DNA from: JACNKV01 sp964388155
GTDB lineage: Bacteria > Fidelibacterota > Marinisomatia > Marinisomatales > JACNKV01
Assembly (NCBI GenBank): GCA_964388155.1
Contig: CAYLYH010000001.1
Location: forward strand, 87,610 to 151,609
Reading direction: 5' to 3'
DNA: 64,000 bases
Part shown: piece by piece, positions 34,860 to 43,233 of the stretch
Numbering within the stretch: the first letter of the stretch is position 1
Layout of the letters: every line of letters begins with the position of its first letter
The notes under the pieces: generated by a model
What the model was told of the DNA's origin: nothing
The model's input: only the letters and a program-made list of their open reading frames with translations
Databases searched by the model: none
Position numbers and translations under genes: made by a program

Positions 34860-35555
34860 CTAATTATTTTTCTTTCGATACTGGATTCCAAACGGAAGAT
34901 ACACGATTGCAAAATGTAGCAATCCCGCCAATTCAAGTCCAATTAAATGATACGGAAATTCACCCACAAGAAACGGATTCTCAACAGACGGCGGTGCGCA
35001 GAGGTACATATAATTCGCATCCAACAGCCAGTTGAGACTTCCCACAATAGGCAGAAGTAGCTGAGACCAAAGGAATATTTTCCACCATGATCCTTTTCGC
35101 GGTTTCATCTTATATAATAAGGTCACCCAAAGCGCGGATAAAATTATTCCCCCGTGAGACACAAAATATTCAATAAAAAACAACCCATCCGTTCCTAAGG
35201 TAAATTCCGGAGTCATCAGCGAATGAAAGGCTCCCGGTATGCCCCAAAAATATACAATTTCGTACATCCACTGACGCTTAAATAACAAAAGCAAGCCTGA
35301 TAACAGAGCCGATATTGCGCACATCTGCAGCGGTAAACTTGACTGAAGAGACCAACGTCCTAATGCTAATTGATACGGATGGCTGAGAATTGCCACGGAG
35401 AGTAAAAACCCTCCCAAAATGAACGTGGTTTTATGCAGCCAAACTACGTTCATCTTTTTTCCCAGGATCAAAAACAAAAATACAACGACAACCGTAGGTG
35501 CATTTCCCACCCACCATTGTTGTCCAAATAATGGAATAATTTCATGTTCTATCAT
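34860..35555 (-). CDS. TIGR02206-type (YwaF-like) integral membrane protein
   Basis: 231 residues with about seven membrane segments and no soluble domain. Family marks: LPLQMCAISALLSGLLLL, YFWGIPGAFHSLMTPEF, FFIEYFVSHGGIILSALWV, SLNWLLDANYMYLCAPPS and a Pro-Tyr near the end (EFPYHLIGLELAGLLHF). Function of this family is unknown. A paralogue with the same motif order lies at 51423-52139 on the opposite strand, so the two flank the hydrogenase island. Confidence 0.85.
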   Translation of the reverse strand: MIEHEIIPLFGQQWWVGNAPTVVVVFLFLILGKKMNVVWLHKTTFILGGFLLSVAILSHPYQLALGRWSLQSSLPLQMCAISALLSGLLLLFKRQWMYEIVYFWGIPGAFHSLMTPEFTLGTDGLFFIEYFVSHGGIILSALWVTLLYKMKPRKGSWWKIFLWSQLLLPIVGSLNWLLDANYMYLCAPPSVENPFLVGEFPYHLIGLELAGLLHFAIVYLPFGIQYRKKNN

Positions 35556-35626
35556 ATTTACTCATTTCATTTGAAGGTAAAAGTACGTAAAATTATTTGC
35601 AAAAAAAACGAAAAATCCTTTTTTAA

Positions 35627-35644
35627 TAGGATAAACCTATCCTA
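35627..35644. promoter_or_regulatory. Inverted repeat upstream of the group-3b-like hydrogenase operon
   Basis: TAGGATA-AACC-TATCCTA: perfect 7-bp arms around a 4-bp centre, 175 bp upstream of the first hydrogenase gene and 70 bp upstream of the divergent membrane-protein gene. The 263-bp spacer also holds a smaller repeat GCTGA-GT-TCAGC near 35692. The layout suits an operator for a dimeric regulator; which one is unknown. Confidence 0.45.
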
Positions 35645-35818
35645 ATTTCTGCTTAGGAAAGAAGCAAATTTACGACAATTACACATGATGAAGCTGAGTT
35701 CAGCAGAACTTTCCCCCTGTTTGGCACCATCCCGGTTGCCACCATATTATATGTATTTTGATTTTACAATCCTGTATATTCAAACAAATAACCACTAACT
35801 AAACGAGAAATACGTGCA

Positions 35819-36868
35819 ATGAATATGTACAATCTGAAACTAGAAAAGGTATCGGATTTCATCGTGCATCTCCAAAAATACGGAGAGGTGATTGCACCTC
35901 ATCCAATCGGAGATGCATCTTACTCTTTTTCTACGGTAACCAATCCAAACACTGTTGAATTAGACTATAACCGAACCCTTCAATCCATCAAGAAAGAGTT
36001 TCTCCCACCACGGGAGAAAATCTTATCCTATTCCACTGAATCCAATCAGTACGAAAAAGTGGAATTAAAAGCAGAACCACGGATATTTCTTGGTGTACAC
36101 AGCTACGATATGCAGGCTGTTTTAAAATTGGATTTTAATTTTTCACAAGGCAATCCAGAATTGAATTATCTTAAACGAAGAGAAAATACCACATTTATCG
36201 GTGTCTCTTACTCCTCTGATAAATATCATTTTGGTCGATCTGTCGGTATCCCTGTGGAAGAATTAAACGGTTTTGACCTGTTTCTTCGAAAAAATAAATC
36301 AGGATTTACCATTATCGTGGTAACTGAAAAAGGTGAGAAACTACTTAAAGAATTTTCGTTACCCGAAGAATCCGAAAACACACCCGAAAATTCAATAGAG
36401 TTTTCGACACAAATTAAAATCAATTATAATCGTCTGCCCGAATTATTTGAACATGCGTGGAACTCCCCTGTTTGGGAGTCAGTTTCCAAAAAATGCGTCG
36501 GATGCGGAACATGCAACCTAGTTTGCCCGACGTGCTACTGCTTCAATGTGGAAGACGACGTAGACATCTCCCTGAAAAACGGAACCCGTGACCGCCATTG
36601 GGACGGCTGCATGCTTAATAGTTTTGCTGCCGTCGCGGGGGGCGAGAATTTTCGTGAATCCTTGGGAGAGCGACAACGGCATCGAATCTACCGAAAATTC
36701 AAGTACATTAGTGACATCACCGGTGAGCCATGGTGTGTGGGATGCGGTCGCTGCATCGCAGCATGCACAGCAGGCATCAGCATCGTTGATATTGTCAATC
36801 AATTAAAAGAAGAATATGAACAAACCCATTTGACAAAATCCACCCATCAACACGAATGGGCTGGTTAG
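35819..36868 (+). CDS. hydB: Group 3b [NiFe] hydrogenase electron-transfer subunit beta (HydB-like)
   Basis: 349-residue iron-sulfur subunit of the cytosolic NAD(P)-linked hydrogenase/sulfhydrogenase. The C-terminal third has two ferredoxin-type clusters: CVGCGTCNLVCPTCYCFNVED (near 225-245) and CVGCGRCIAACTAGIS (near 308-323), the second with the third-position variations common in this subunit family. N-terminal region resembles HydB/AsrA proteins. The initiator Met is supported by homologous start (MNMYNLKLEKVSDFI) although the upstream purine-rich signal is weak (GAGAAATACGTGCA). First gene of a four-gene subunit operon; product passes electrons between the hydrogenase module and the flavin subunit. 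Confidence 0.88.
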   Translation: MNMYNLKLEKVSDFIVHLQKYGEVIAPHPIGDASYSFSTVTNPNTVELDYNRTLQSIKKEFLPPREKILSYSTESNQYEKVELKAEPRIFLGVHSYDMQAVLKLDFNFSQGNPELNYLKRRENTTFIGVSYSSDKYHFGRSVGIPVEELNGFDLFLRKNKSGFTIIVVTEKGEKLLKEFSLPEESENTPENSIEFSTQIKINYNRLPELFEHAWNSPVWESVSKKCVGCGTCNLVCPTCYCFNVEDDVDISLKNGTRDRHWDGCMLNSFAAVAGGENFRESLGERQRHRIYRKFKYISDITGEPWCVGCGRCIAACTAGISIVDIVNQLKEEYEQTHLTKSTHQHEWAG

Positions 36869-36876
36869 GAAATACT

Positions 36877-37725
36877 ATGTCAGAATTCATATATCAAGAA
36901 CAACCGCCTGCAGAGCTCTATTATCCGGAAATCGCAGAGATTACGCAGGTCAAACAATTCACTGAATTAGAAAAATGGTATGAGATTACTCTCCCAAACG
37001 GACGTGATCTGAATCATCAACCCGGGCAATTTGTCCAAGTTTCACTATTTGGAATCGGAGAAGCGCCTATATCAATTACCTCCTCCCCCACAAAAAAAGG
37101 TGCTTTTGAACTTTGCGTTCGAAATGTTGGAATGCTCACGGATAAATTACACCAGCTGGATGTCGGTTCAAAAATCGGAATCCGCGGTCCTTTCGGGCAA
37201 GGATTTAACATGGATGCCCTACAAGGGAAGGATATCCTCATCATCGGCGGGGGCATCGGGATTGTACCCCTCCGTTCTCCGATTAATTATATTATCGATA
37301 ATCGTGAGGACTTTGGAAGACTCCTCATCTGTTATGGCGCAAAATCACCCAATGAGTTGCTGTACCCGGATGAGTTAGCACTCTGGGAATCTGATCCCGG
37401 AATCGAATATCATGTCACCGTGGATAACGACACTCCGGACTGGAAAGGAAATGTCGGTGTCATCACGACGTTATTTCCTCGGTTAGATCTAGATCTCGAA
37501 AATACTATTGCCGCAGTGGTCGGTCCTCCCATCATGTATAAGTTTGCGTTGATGGCTCTAAAAACAAAAGGACTCCCGGACGAAAACATATATCTGTCGC
37601 TAGAACGCAGAATGAAATGCGGAGTAGGGAAATGCGGCCACTGTCAAATCAATCATTCTTATGTCTGTCAGGAAGGTCCTGTCTATCATTATCCTGACAT
37701 TAAAAATTTACCGGAGGCAATCTGA
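36877..37725 (+). CDS. hydG: Group 3b hydrogenase FAD/NAD(P)-binding subunit gamma (HydG-like)
   Basis: 282 residues from the ATG at 36877, preferred over an in-frame ATG at 36856 because GGTTAGGAAATACT precedes it and it avoids overlap. A ferredoxin-reductase fold: FAD domain (about 10-105; APISITSSPTKKGAFELCVRNVG), NAD(P) domain with IIGGGIGIVPLRSPINYII (near 118-137), and a C-terminal [2Fe-2S] segment CGVGKCGHCQINHSYVCQEGPVY (near 247-270). Reduces NAD(P)+ with electrons from H2, or the reverse. The next gene's ATG overlaps its stop. Confidence 0.9.
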   Translation: MSEFIYQEQPPAELYYPEIAEITQVKQFTELEKWYEITLPNGRDLNHQPGQFVQVSLFGIGEAPISITSSPTKKGAFELCVRNVGMLTDKLHQLDVGSKIGIRGPFGQGFNMDALQGKDILIIGGGIGIVPLRSPINYIIDNREDFGRLLICYGAKSPNELLYPDELALWESDPGIEYHVTVDNDTPDWKGNVGVITTLFPRLDLDLENTIAAVVGPPIMYKFALMALKTKGLPDENIYLSLERRMKCGVGKCGHCQINHSYVCQEGPVYHYPDIKNLPEAI

Positions 37726-38471
37726 TGGCAAAACCAAAAGTTGCATTCTTCGATTTTACAAGCTGCGAAGGATGCCAATTAAGTAAGCTGAATTTAGAGA
37801 ATCACATTTTGGATGTGTTAGAGCATATTGATATCGTAGAATTTCGTGAAGCCATGGACGATAAGGCGGATGAATATGACATCGCTTTCATTGAAGGTTC
37901 AATCTCAACCCCAACCTGCGTGGAACGCATTCATGATATCCGTCGCCGAACAAAGGTTCTGATTGCCCTCGGATCGTGTGCATCCATCGGCGGAATTAAT
38001 TCCATGAAAAATCTCCAACCCATTGAATCGGTACGGGAAGCCGTTTATGGGGAAGACAAGTACCTCTTCCCTACGCTTCCGGCTATTCCGGTTTCTGCCA
38101 TTGTAAAAGTCGATTACGAAATCCACGGTTGTCCCATGAGTATCCCGGAATTTCTAAAAATCTTCAAATCACTGGTGATGGGGAAAGCACCGATAAAATC
38201 GGATTCTCCTGTTTGTGTAGAATGCAAACTCAAAGAAAATGAATGTTTATATGAGCGCGGAATGGTTTGCTTGGGGCCGATTACACGGTCGGGGTGCGAT
38301 GCGATTTGTCCATCCTTTGGACAGTTTTGCACAGGATGTCGCGGTGTCATCCCGAATGCAGATAAAAACGCGATGACAGACATTTTGTTACGCCATGGTT
38401 TATCCACGGATGAAGCCCGCAAACGACTGCTGATGTTTAACAGTTACGTTTCGGACGAAATGGTAAACTAA
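37725..38471 (+). CDS. hydD: Group 3b [NiFe] hydrogenase small subunit delta (HydD-like)
   Basis: 248 residues without an export signal, as expected for a cytosolic enzyme. Cluster ligands include CEGCQLSKLNLE (near 14-25, proximal), GSCASIGGI (near 85), HGCPMSIPE (near 138), and a Cys-rich C-terminal stretch (CVECKLKENECLYERGMVCLGPITRSGC...CPSFGQFCTGCRG) for further [4Fe-4S] clusters. Start overlaps the preceding subunit gene by 1 bp. It forms the catalytic heterodimer with the downstream large subunit. Confidence 0.92.
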   Translation: MAKPKVAFFDFTSCEGCQLSKLNLENHILDVLEHIDIVEFREAMDDKADEYDIAFIEGSISTPTCVERIHDIRRRTKVLIALGSCASIGGINSMKNLQPIESVREAVYGEDKYLFPTLPAIPVSAIVKVDYEIHGCPMSIPEFLKIFKSLVMGKAPIKSDSPVCVECKLKENECLYERGMVCLGPITRSGCDAICPSFGQFCTGCRGVIPNADKNAMTDILLRHGLSTDEARKRLLMFNSYVSDEMVN

Positions 38472-38499
38472 TTAACGAAAACATTATAAGGAACATTTT

Positions 38500-39804
38500 A
38501 TGAGTAAAAATTTAGACATCATGGTCAAACACCTTACTCGGGTGGAAGGTCATGGGAATATTGTTGTCAACATGAAAGACGGCGTACTGGAAAAAGCCCA
38601 GTTAGATATTGTGGAAGCTCCACGATATTTCGAAGCAATGCTGAAAGGCAGAAGTTTCCACGAAGCCGCGATTATCACATCAAGGATTTGCGGCATTTGC
38701 TCTCTAGGACATCAAATGACGTCCTTAAAAGCGACCGAAGATGCTTTAGGATTAGAGATTTCCACGCAAACCGAATTGCTGAGAAAATTGCTTGTTAACG
38801 GAGCGACAATTCAGTCGAACATCCTCCACATCTATTTTCTTGTTGCCCCGGATTTATTCGGTGCTCCCAGCGTATTCCCGCTGATACCGACACATACAGA
38901 CGTGATATTACGTGCATTACGTATGAAACGGATGGCAAATGATATCGGAGATGTTGTGTCAGGCCGTGCTGTGCATCCGATTACTCCGGTTCCCGGCGGA
39001 TTTACAAAAATTCCGTCCGTTGGTGAATTGAAAGAAATTCGTCGACAATTAGTGGAAGATGGTCTCCCGGACATGAAAGCGACTGCGGAACTATTGGCAT
39101 CTGTTGCAGGTGGGATTCCCGATTTCACGCGTGAAACAGAATACATTTCCTTGAAACACGCCGATGAATATGCGTTATATGACGGCGAAATATATTCTTC
39201 GGATACCGGCGGAACTCCCGATAAAAATTATCTTGAAATGACAAACGAATTCATCGTCTCTCATTCGACCAGCAAACATTGTAAACATAACAGATCCAGT
39301 TACATGGTTGGGGCACTTGCCCGTTGGAACAACAACAATGACACCCTATGCAATAACGCATTGCAAGTCGCTGATACATTAGGACTTAAGCCTAATTGTT
39401 ACAACCCATACATGAATACAATAGCTCAGGCTGTTGAAACTTTGCATTGCATTGAAGATTCCATCGACATTATTGATACTCTGCTGGAGCGCGGATTAAA
39501 AGAAGAGAAGCCAAATCAAGAGCCGACTCGCTATGGAAAAGGAATTGGATCCAATGAAGTTCCACGTGGAATTTTATTTCATGAGTATGATTACGACCGA
39601 AGAGGAAATATCGTCTCTGCGAATTGTATTATTCCAACCGGTCAAAACCTTGCCAACATCGACGATGATATGAAAAAGCTTGTCCCTGAAATTATGGATC
39701 AATCCAAAGAAGATATCACATTAAAATTAGAGATGCTGGTTCGTGCATACGATCCCTGTATCTCCTGCTCGGTTCATTTGCTGAATGTGGAATTTGTTGA
39801 ATAA
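38500..39804 (+). CDS. hydA: Group 3b [NiFe] hydrogenase large subunit alpha (HydA-like)
   Basis: 434 residues with both active-site CxxC motifs: L1 RICGICSLGH (C64, C67) and L2 DPCISCSVH (C420, C423), which hold the Ni-Fe(CN)2CO centre; other conserved pieces include HITPVPGGFTKIP-like GRAVHPITPVPGGF and TRYGKGIGSNEVPRGILFHEYDYD. After the L2 histidine only 8 residues (LLNVEFVE) remain, a short tail for proteolytic maturation. An AAGGAACA ribosome-binding site precedes the ATG. The group-3b assignment rests on subunit set and motifs; a tree of the large subunit would settle it. Confidence 0.93.
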   Translation: MSKNLDIMVKHLTRVEGHGNIVVNMKDGVLEKAQLDIVEAPRYFEAMLKGRSFHEAAIITSRICGICSLGHQMTSLKATEDALGLEISTQTELLRKLLVNGATIQSNILHIYFLVAPDLFGAPSVFPLIPTHTDVILRALRMKRMANDIGDVVSGRAVHPITPVPGGFTKIPSVGELKEIRRQLVEDGLPDMKATAELLASVAGGIPDFTRETEYISLKHADEYALYDGEIYSSDTGGTPDKNYLEMTNEFIVSHSTSKHCKHNRSSYMVGALARWNNNNDTLCNNALQVADTLGLKPNCYNPYMNTIAQAVETLHCIEDSIDIIDTLLERGLKEEKPNQEPTRYGKGIGSNEVPRGILFHEYDYDRRGNIVSANCIIPTGQNLANIDDDMKKLVPEIMDQSKEDITLKLEMLVRAYDPCISCSVHLLNVEFVE

Positions 39805-39848
39805 CAGAAAACTAGTCGCATTCATCGGACTTTCTCCCCTAAATTAGT

Positions 39849-40355
39849 GTGTCTTTAGCGATGACTGGATCACAGAATAACGGTAAATCACCGATGCTTA
39901 AAATCATCTCTGTGGGAAATGACCTCTACGGAGATGACGGAATTGGCACTGAAATTCTCAAAATGGTCAAAGAGTATTCTGTTTTTGCTGACACCCCGTT
40001 GATAGATTGTGCGACAGATGCCCTCAGCATTATTGATCACTTTAAAGATGCTGAGCACGTATTAATCATTGATGCAGCTAAAATGGGAGAACCGCCCGGG
40101 ACGGTGAAACTCTTCGATGCGACAAAGGCTAAACTCTTGATAAAAACAGATCATTTGTCTGTGCATGGAATCAGTCTGGCAGAGACCATGAACATCGCTA
40201 AACGTATCGGATTATATCCGAAATCGGTGGCAATTATGGGAATCGAACCGGAACAATTATCAGTAAACACCGGATTGAGCAACTCAGTTGCTTATGCGAT
40301 TCCGGTTGCTTTAACAAAGCTCATTGAACATCAATCAACATTAAACTTAAATTAG
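39849..40355 (+). CDS. Hydrogenase maturation protease (HyaD/HybD family M52)
   Basis: 168 residues if begun at the GTG at 39849; conserved homology starts at MLKIISVGNDLYGDDGIG (39894), so the true start may be there or at the ATG at 39861. Nickel-sensing acidic residues are in GNDLYGDDGIG, LIIDAAKMGEPPGTV and the HLSVHGISLAE region. It cleaves the C-terminal tail of a [NiFe] large subunit after Ni insertion. Located directly after the group 3b large subunit, its likely client. No hyp maturation genes are in this window, so they must lie elsewhere. Confidence 0.87.
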   Translation: MSLAMTGSQNNGKSPMLKIISVGNDLYGDDGIGTEILKMVKEYSVFADTPLIDCATDALSIIDHFKDAEHVLIIDAAKMGEPPGTVKLFDATKAKLLIKTDHLSVHGISLAETMNIAKRIGLYPKSVAIMGIEPEQLSVNTGLSNSVAYAIPVALTKLIEHQSTLNLN

Positions 40356-40364
40356 AGGAACATT

Positions 40365-40754
40365 ATGTCAAAAAAAATCATGATAATAGACGATGATATT
40401 GATTTGGTCGAAGCCATGCGTATCACACTGGAATCTGCCGGATTCGACGTCATTGATGCTCAGGATGGTGCCAAAGGACTGGCGATTCTAAAATCAGAAC
40501 AGCCTGACTTATTAATCTTGGATGTCATGATGGACACTCAAGACGAGGGGTTTCAACTTGCCTACCAACTTAGATCTTCGGAAAATACTCGGGATATTCC
40601 TATTTTGATGGTAACGGCTGTCGGTGCACAAACCGGATTTTCATTTGATTCTACCAAAGATGAATCTTTCCTTCCCGTGGATGAATTTATCGAGAAACCG
40701 GTAAATCCTCAGGCGTTAATAGATGCGGTAAAAAGGAATCTCCCGATTGTCTAA
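40365..40754 (+). CDS. Single-domain response regulator
   Basis: 129-residue CheY-like receiver with the acidic pair D10-D11, phospho-acceptor D53 (LLILDVMMD), Thr in MVTAVGA and Lys near 112 (EFIEKPVNPQ). There is no output domain, so signalling must go through protein contacts. The insert after the phosphorylation site (DTQDEGFQL) matches receivers of the hydrogenase-linked type. Preceded by AGAGGAAC at good spacing. Its end overlaps the histidine kinase gene by 8 bp. Confidence 0.9.
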   Translation: MSKKIMIIDDDIDLVEAMRITLESAGFDVIDAQDGAKGLAILKSEQPDLLILDVMMDTQDEGFQLAYQLRSSENTRDIPILMVTAVGAQTGFSFDSTKDESFLPVDEFIEKPVNPQALIDAVKRNLPIV

Positions 40755-42072
40755 ACTATCGTCAACTGACTTCACATCGTTTTACACACCCCGTTCGCTT
40801 CGAAGGAAAATACTGTGGCTGATTAATCTTCGTTGGATTGCCACAGCAGGGATGGTACTTCTCATCCTGTTAGCGGCAAATCTTTTAGAAAACGCCATAC
40901 CACTGAGAAGTCTGTTAGTTACAGTATCTGTCCTAGGGGCTACAAACCTTATTTATATCCTGATTGCTAAACAGGTTGATCCGTCATCGCTGAAGAAAGA
41001 AATGATTTTCGTGCGAGTTCAAATTTATCTGGATTTAATTCTCTTATCAATTTTAATTCATTTATCAGGAGGGATACACAATCCGTTTTATCTTTTCTAT
41101 ATTTTTCATGTTATCATCGCCAGTACAATTTTTGAACAGAAAAAAGATCCCTATGCAGTGACTATCTTTTCTGTCGCTGTGTTTACTCTGATGGTATTAG
41201 CAGAATCAAAACATTGGATTCTCCACTACAATTTATTTGGGTCTTCACTTTCGACTCTGAGTGTTTTAATTTCGTTAGGAGTATTTTACTTGACGATGTT
41301 TTCGAGTGCATATCTTGGCGTAACACTTATGGGGCGGCATTTAAAAGTAAAAGATATTATCAGCCGACAAAATAAGAAATTAAAACAAGCTTCCGAAGTA
41401 AAAACAAAATTTTTTCGATTTGTCTCTCATGAACTCAAATCACCCATCGTGGCAATACAGAGTTCCCTTAACGTTGTATTGGACTTGCTTGGGAATGAGT
41501 TGACTCCCAAAACGGCAGATATGCTTACTCGTGCAAAAAAACGTTCTACACAAATGTTGGACATACTGAAAGATTTATTGGATATAATGTATGACCGTCA
41601 ATTAGATGAAGCAAAACCAGAAAAAGTTATTCCATGTGATTTTCTTAAAGAATTTATAGAAAATGAGCGACCTCGTGCTGAGGAAAAACTGATAACAATC
41701 GTTGAAAAGATATGTGCAGAACGCGGCAATTTGAAACTGGATAAATTCATTCTGGAAAAAATCTTCTCAAATTTGTTATCGAATGCCATTCGGTATACTC
41801 CAAATGGCGGAACCGTCACTATTTATACATCGTTGGATGACACGTATTGGTCGTTTACCATCTCTGATACAGGCATCGGTATTTCTCCGATTGACAAACA
41901 ACACATCTTTGATGAATTTTACCGCACGGCCAATGCAAAAAAACATGAAGCTGTCGGCACCGGATTAGGACTGAGTATTGTGAAAAACCTCATTGATCAA
42001 CTGGATGGAGAAATACTCATCGAGAGTGAAGTAAATAAAGGCTCCACCTTTACAGTAAAGATTCCTCTATAA
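40747..42072 (+). CDS. Membrane-bound sensor histidine kinase
   Basis: 441 residues: about five to six membrane segments (about 25-195) without a large periplasmic domain, a short coiled linker, HisKA with H228 (FFRFVSHELKSPIVAIQSS), and HATPase with N (NLLSNAIRYTPNG), G1 (DTGIGISP) and G2 (GTGLGLSIVKNLI). The membrane sensor resembles 'MASE'-like segments with VIIASTIFEQKKDPYA between helices. Partner is the upstream receiver. Signal unknown; redox or membrane energisation state are candidates given the hydrogenase context. Stop overlaps the ACT gene's ATG by 1 bp. Confidence 0.9.
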   Translation: MSKLSSTDFTSFYTPRSLRRKILWLINLRWIATAGMVLLILLAANLLENAIPLRSLLVTVSVLGATNLIYILIAKQVDPSSLKKEMIFVRVQIYLDLILLSILIHLSGGIHNPFYLFYIFHVIIASTIFEQKKDPYAVTIFSVAVFTLMVLAESKHWILHYNLFGSSLSTLSVLISLGVFYLTMFSSAYLGVTLMGRHLKVKDIISRQNKKLKQASEVKTKFFRFVSHELKSPIVAIQSSLNVVLDLLGNELTPKTADMLTRAKKRSTQMLDILKDLLDIMYDRQLDEAKPEKVIPCDFLKEFIENERPRAEEKLITIVEKICAERGNLKLDKFILEKIFSNLLSNAIRYTPNGGTVTIYTSLDDTYWSFTISDTGIGISPIDKQHIFDEFYRTANAKKHEAVGTGLGLSIVKNLIDQLDGEILIESEVNKGSTFTVKIPL

Positions 42073-42545
42073 TGCACAAAATCCAAATCGGTGGAATTCT
42101 GGACGTTCGCGGATTAACCATGATTAAAGTATTGGGAATTCCAAATCAGCCGGGATACGGCGGAAAACTACTCACGATGCTCGGTAATGCCGATATAAAT
42201 TTACAATTTGTGGCTGAAAGCGAAGATATGTCCTCATGCGCAAATTTGACTCTCTGCATTGATGAATCTCAAACAAAACTTGCACTGAAACTCATTGAAG
42301 ATGTAAAAAAGAATAACGGAATTGGTCAAATTAACGCAACGCCCAACATCACAGCACTGACAGTGTACGGTCCTCATTTTAGAGAAAAACCTGCTGTTTG
42401 CGGACACATGTGTGCGGCATTAGGAAATGCCGAAATCAATATACTAGGCATTTCCACTTCTATTTCGTCTATCTGCTGCTTAATCGACGACAATACCTAT
42501 CTCGCCGCAAAAGAGGCTTTGCTTAAAGTATTTACACTTCCATAA
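42072..42545 (+). CDS. Stand-alone tandem ACT-domain protein
   Basis: 157 residues consisting of two ACT modules resembling the regulatory half of aspartokinase: MIKVLGIPNQPGYGGKLLTMLGNADINLQFV (near 17-47) and ITALTVYGPHFREKPAVCGHMCAALGNAEINILGIS (near 96-132). No catalytic kinase domain is present. Such proteins bind amino acids or related ligands and regulate partners. Co-transcribed with the kinase/receiver pair (1-bp overlap), so it may be a ligand-binding partner of that system. Ligand unknown. Confidence 0.82.
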   Translation: MHKIQIGGILDVRGLTMIKVLGIPNQPGYGGKLLTMLGNADINLQFVAESEDMSSCANLTLCIDESQTKLALKLIEDVKKNNGIGQINATPNITALTVYGPHFREKPAVCGHMCAALGNAEINILGISTSISSICCLIDDNTYLAAKEALLKVFTLP

Positions 42546-42642
42546 TCTCGAATATTCCCATCAACTCTTCTACTCTTCCACTCTTACCTAAGTATTATAT
42601 GAAATAAACACTTGACATTATCTGAACTGAATAATTAAACTT

Positions 42643-42667
42643 ACCCCTGTTAATAATTAACAGGGGT
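42643..42667 (+). promoter_or_regulatory. Perfect 25-bp inverted repeat covering the Shine-Dalgarno of the MarR gene
   Basis: Arms ACCCCTGTTAAT and ATTAACAGGGGT are perfectly complementary around a central A. The right arm contains AGGGG, the best ribosome-binding signal for the MarR-family gene, and ends 4 bp before its likely start codon. As DNA it is a good palindromic operator for a dimeric MarR protein; as RNA it would fold into a 10-bp hairpin hiding the ribosome-binding site. A TTGACA at 42612-42617 lies upstream and may be a -35 box. Confidence 0.7.
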
Positions 42668-42671
42668 TACC

Positions 42672-43226
42672 ATTACAGCACAAAACGAACATATCAAACG
42701 AGTTGCAGATAACATCCGTTTGCTTTCTCGTGTCGTTCAGGAGGTGTGTGAAGCCAATGCGATTGAAGCATCTTCCTCAAATTTATCTAAACGTCGTTTA
42801 TACATCCTAAAATCTCTCATTACTACCGGACCAAAATCCGTAAAAAATATCGCTGAAATCTTCGGTATCAGCAATCCGGCTGTTAGTAAGTCCGTTGACA
42901 AACTTGTACGTGATGACTATGTTACACGAGTCCCCGGCGACTCAGATCGTCGAGTGGTAAATATTTCCATCACCAAAAAAGGTGAAGTTGCCGTTTTAAA
43001 ATATGATGCCTATCGTCTCAACCGGCAAAATTCTGTATTAAGTCATTATTCCTATGATGAGCTAATTCAATTCAATCAATATCTTGTAAAGTTTCTTCAA
43101 CACTTTCTCGAAGAGGAAGATGAACTTGAACTCGTCTGTCTGCAATGCGACGGAAGTTTTACCGAAAACTGCCAATTACGAGATATCAACCAACAATGTT
43201 TTTATTCGATAAAGGCGAAGAAATAA
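42672..43226 (+). CDS. MarR family regulator with Cys-rich C-terminal tail
   Basis: 184 residues if translation begins at ATT 42672 (AGGGG five bases upstream); the first conventional start, TTG at 42720, lacks a ribosome-binding site and would remove the helical dimerisation segment HIKRVADNIRLLSRVVQEV. The winged HTH is clear (SVKNIAEIFGISNPAVSKSVDKLVRDDYVTRVPGDSDRRVVNISITKKG). The C-terminus carries four cysteines (C156, C159, C167, C176; spacing CX2CX7CX8C) that could bind an iron-sulfur cluster or zinc, unusual for MarR proteins. It lies between two hydrogenase operons and probably controls one or both. Confidence 0.82.
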   Translation: MTAQNEHIKRVADNIRLLSRVVQEVCEANAIEASSSNLSKRRLYILKSLITTGPKSVKNIAEIFGISNPAVSKSVDKLVRDDYVTRVPGDSDRRVVNISITKKGEVAVLKYDAYRLNRQNSVLSHYSYDELIQFNQYLVKFLQHFLEEEDELELVCLQCDGSFTENCQLRDINQQCFYSIKAKK

Positions 43227-43233
43227 TCGGTAG

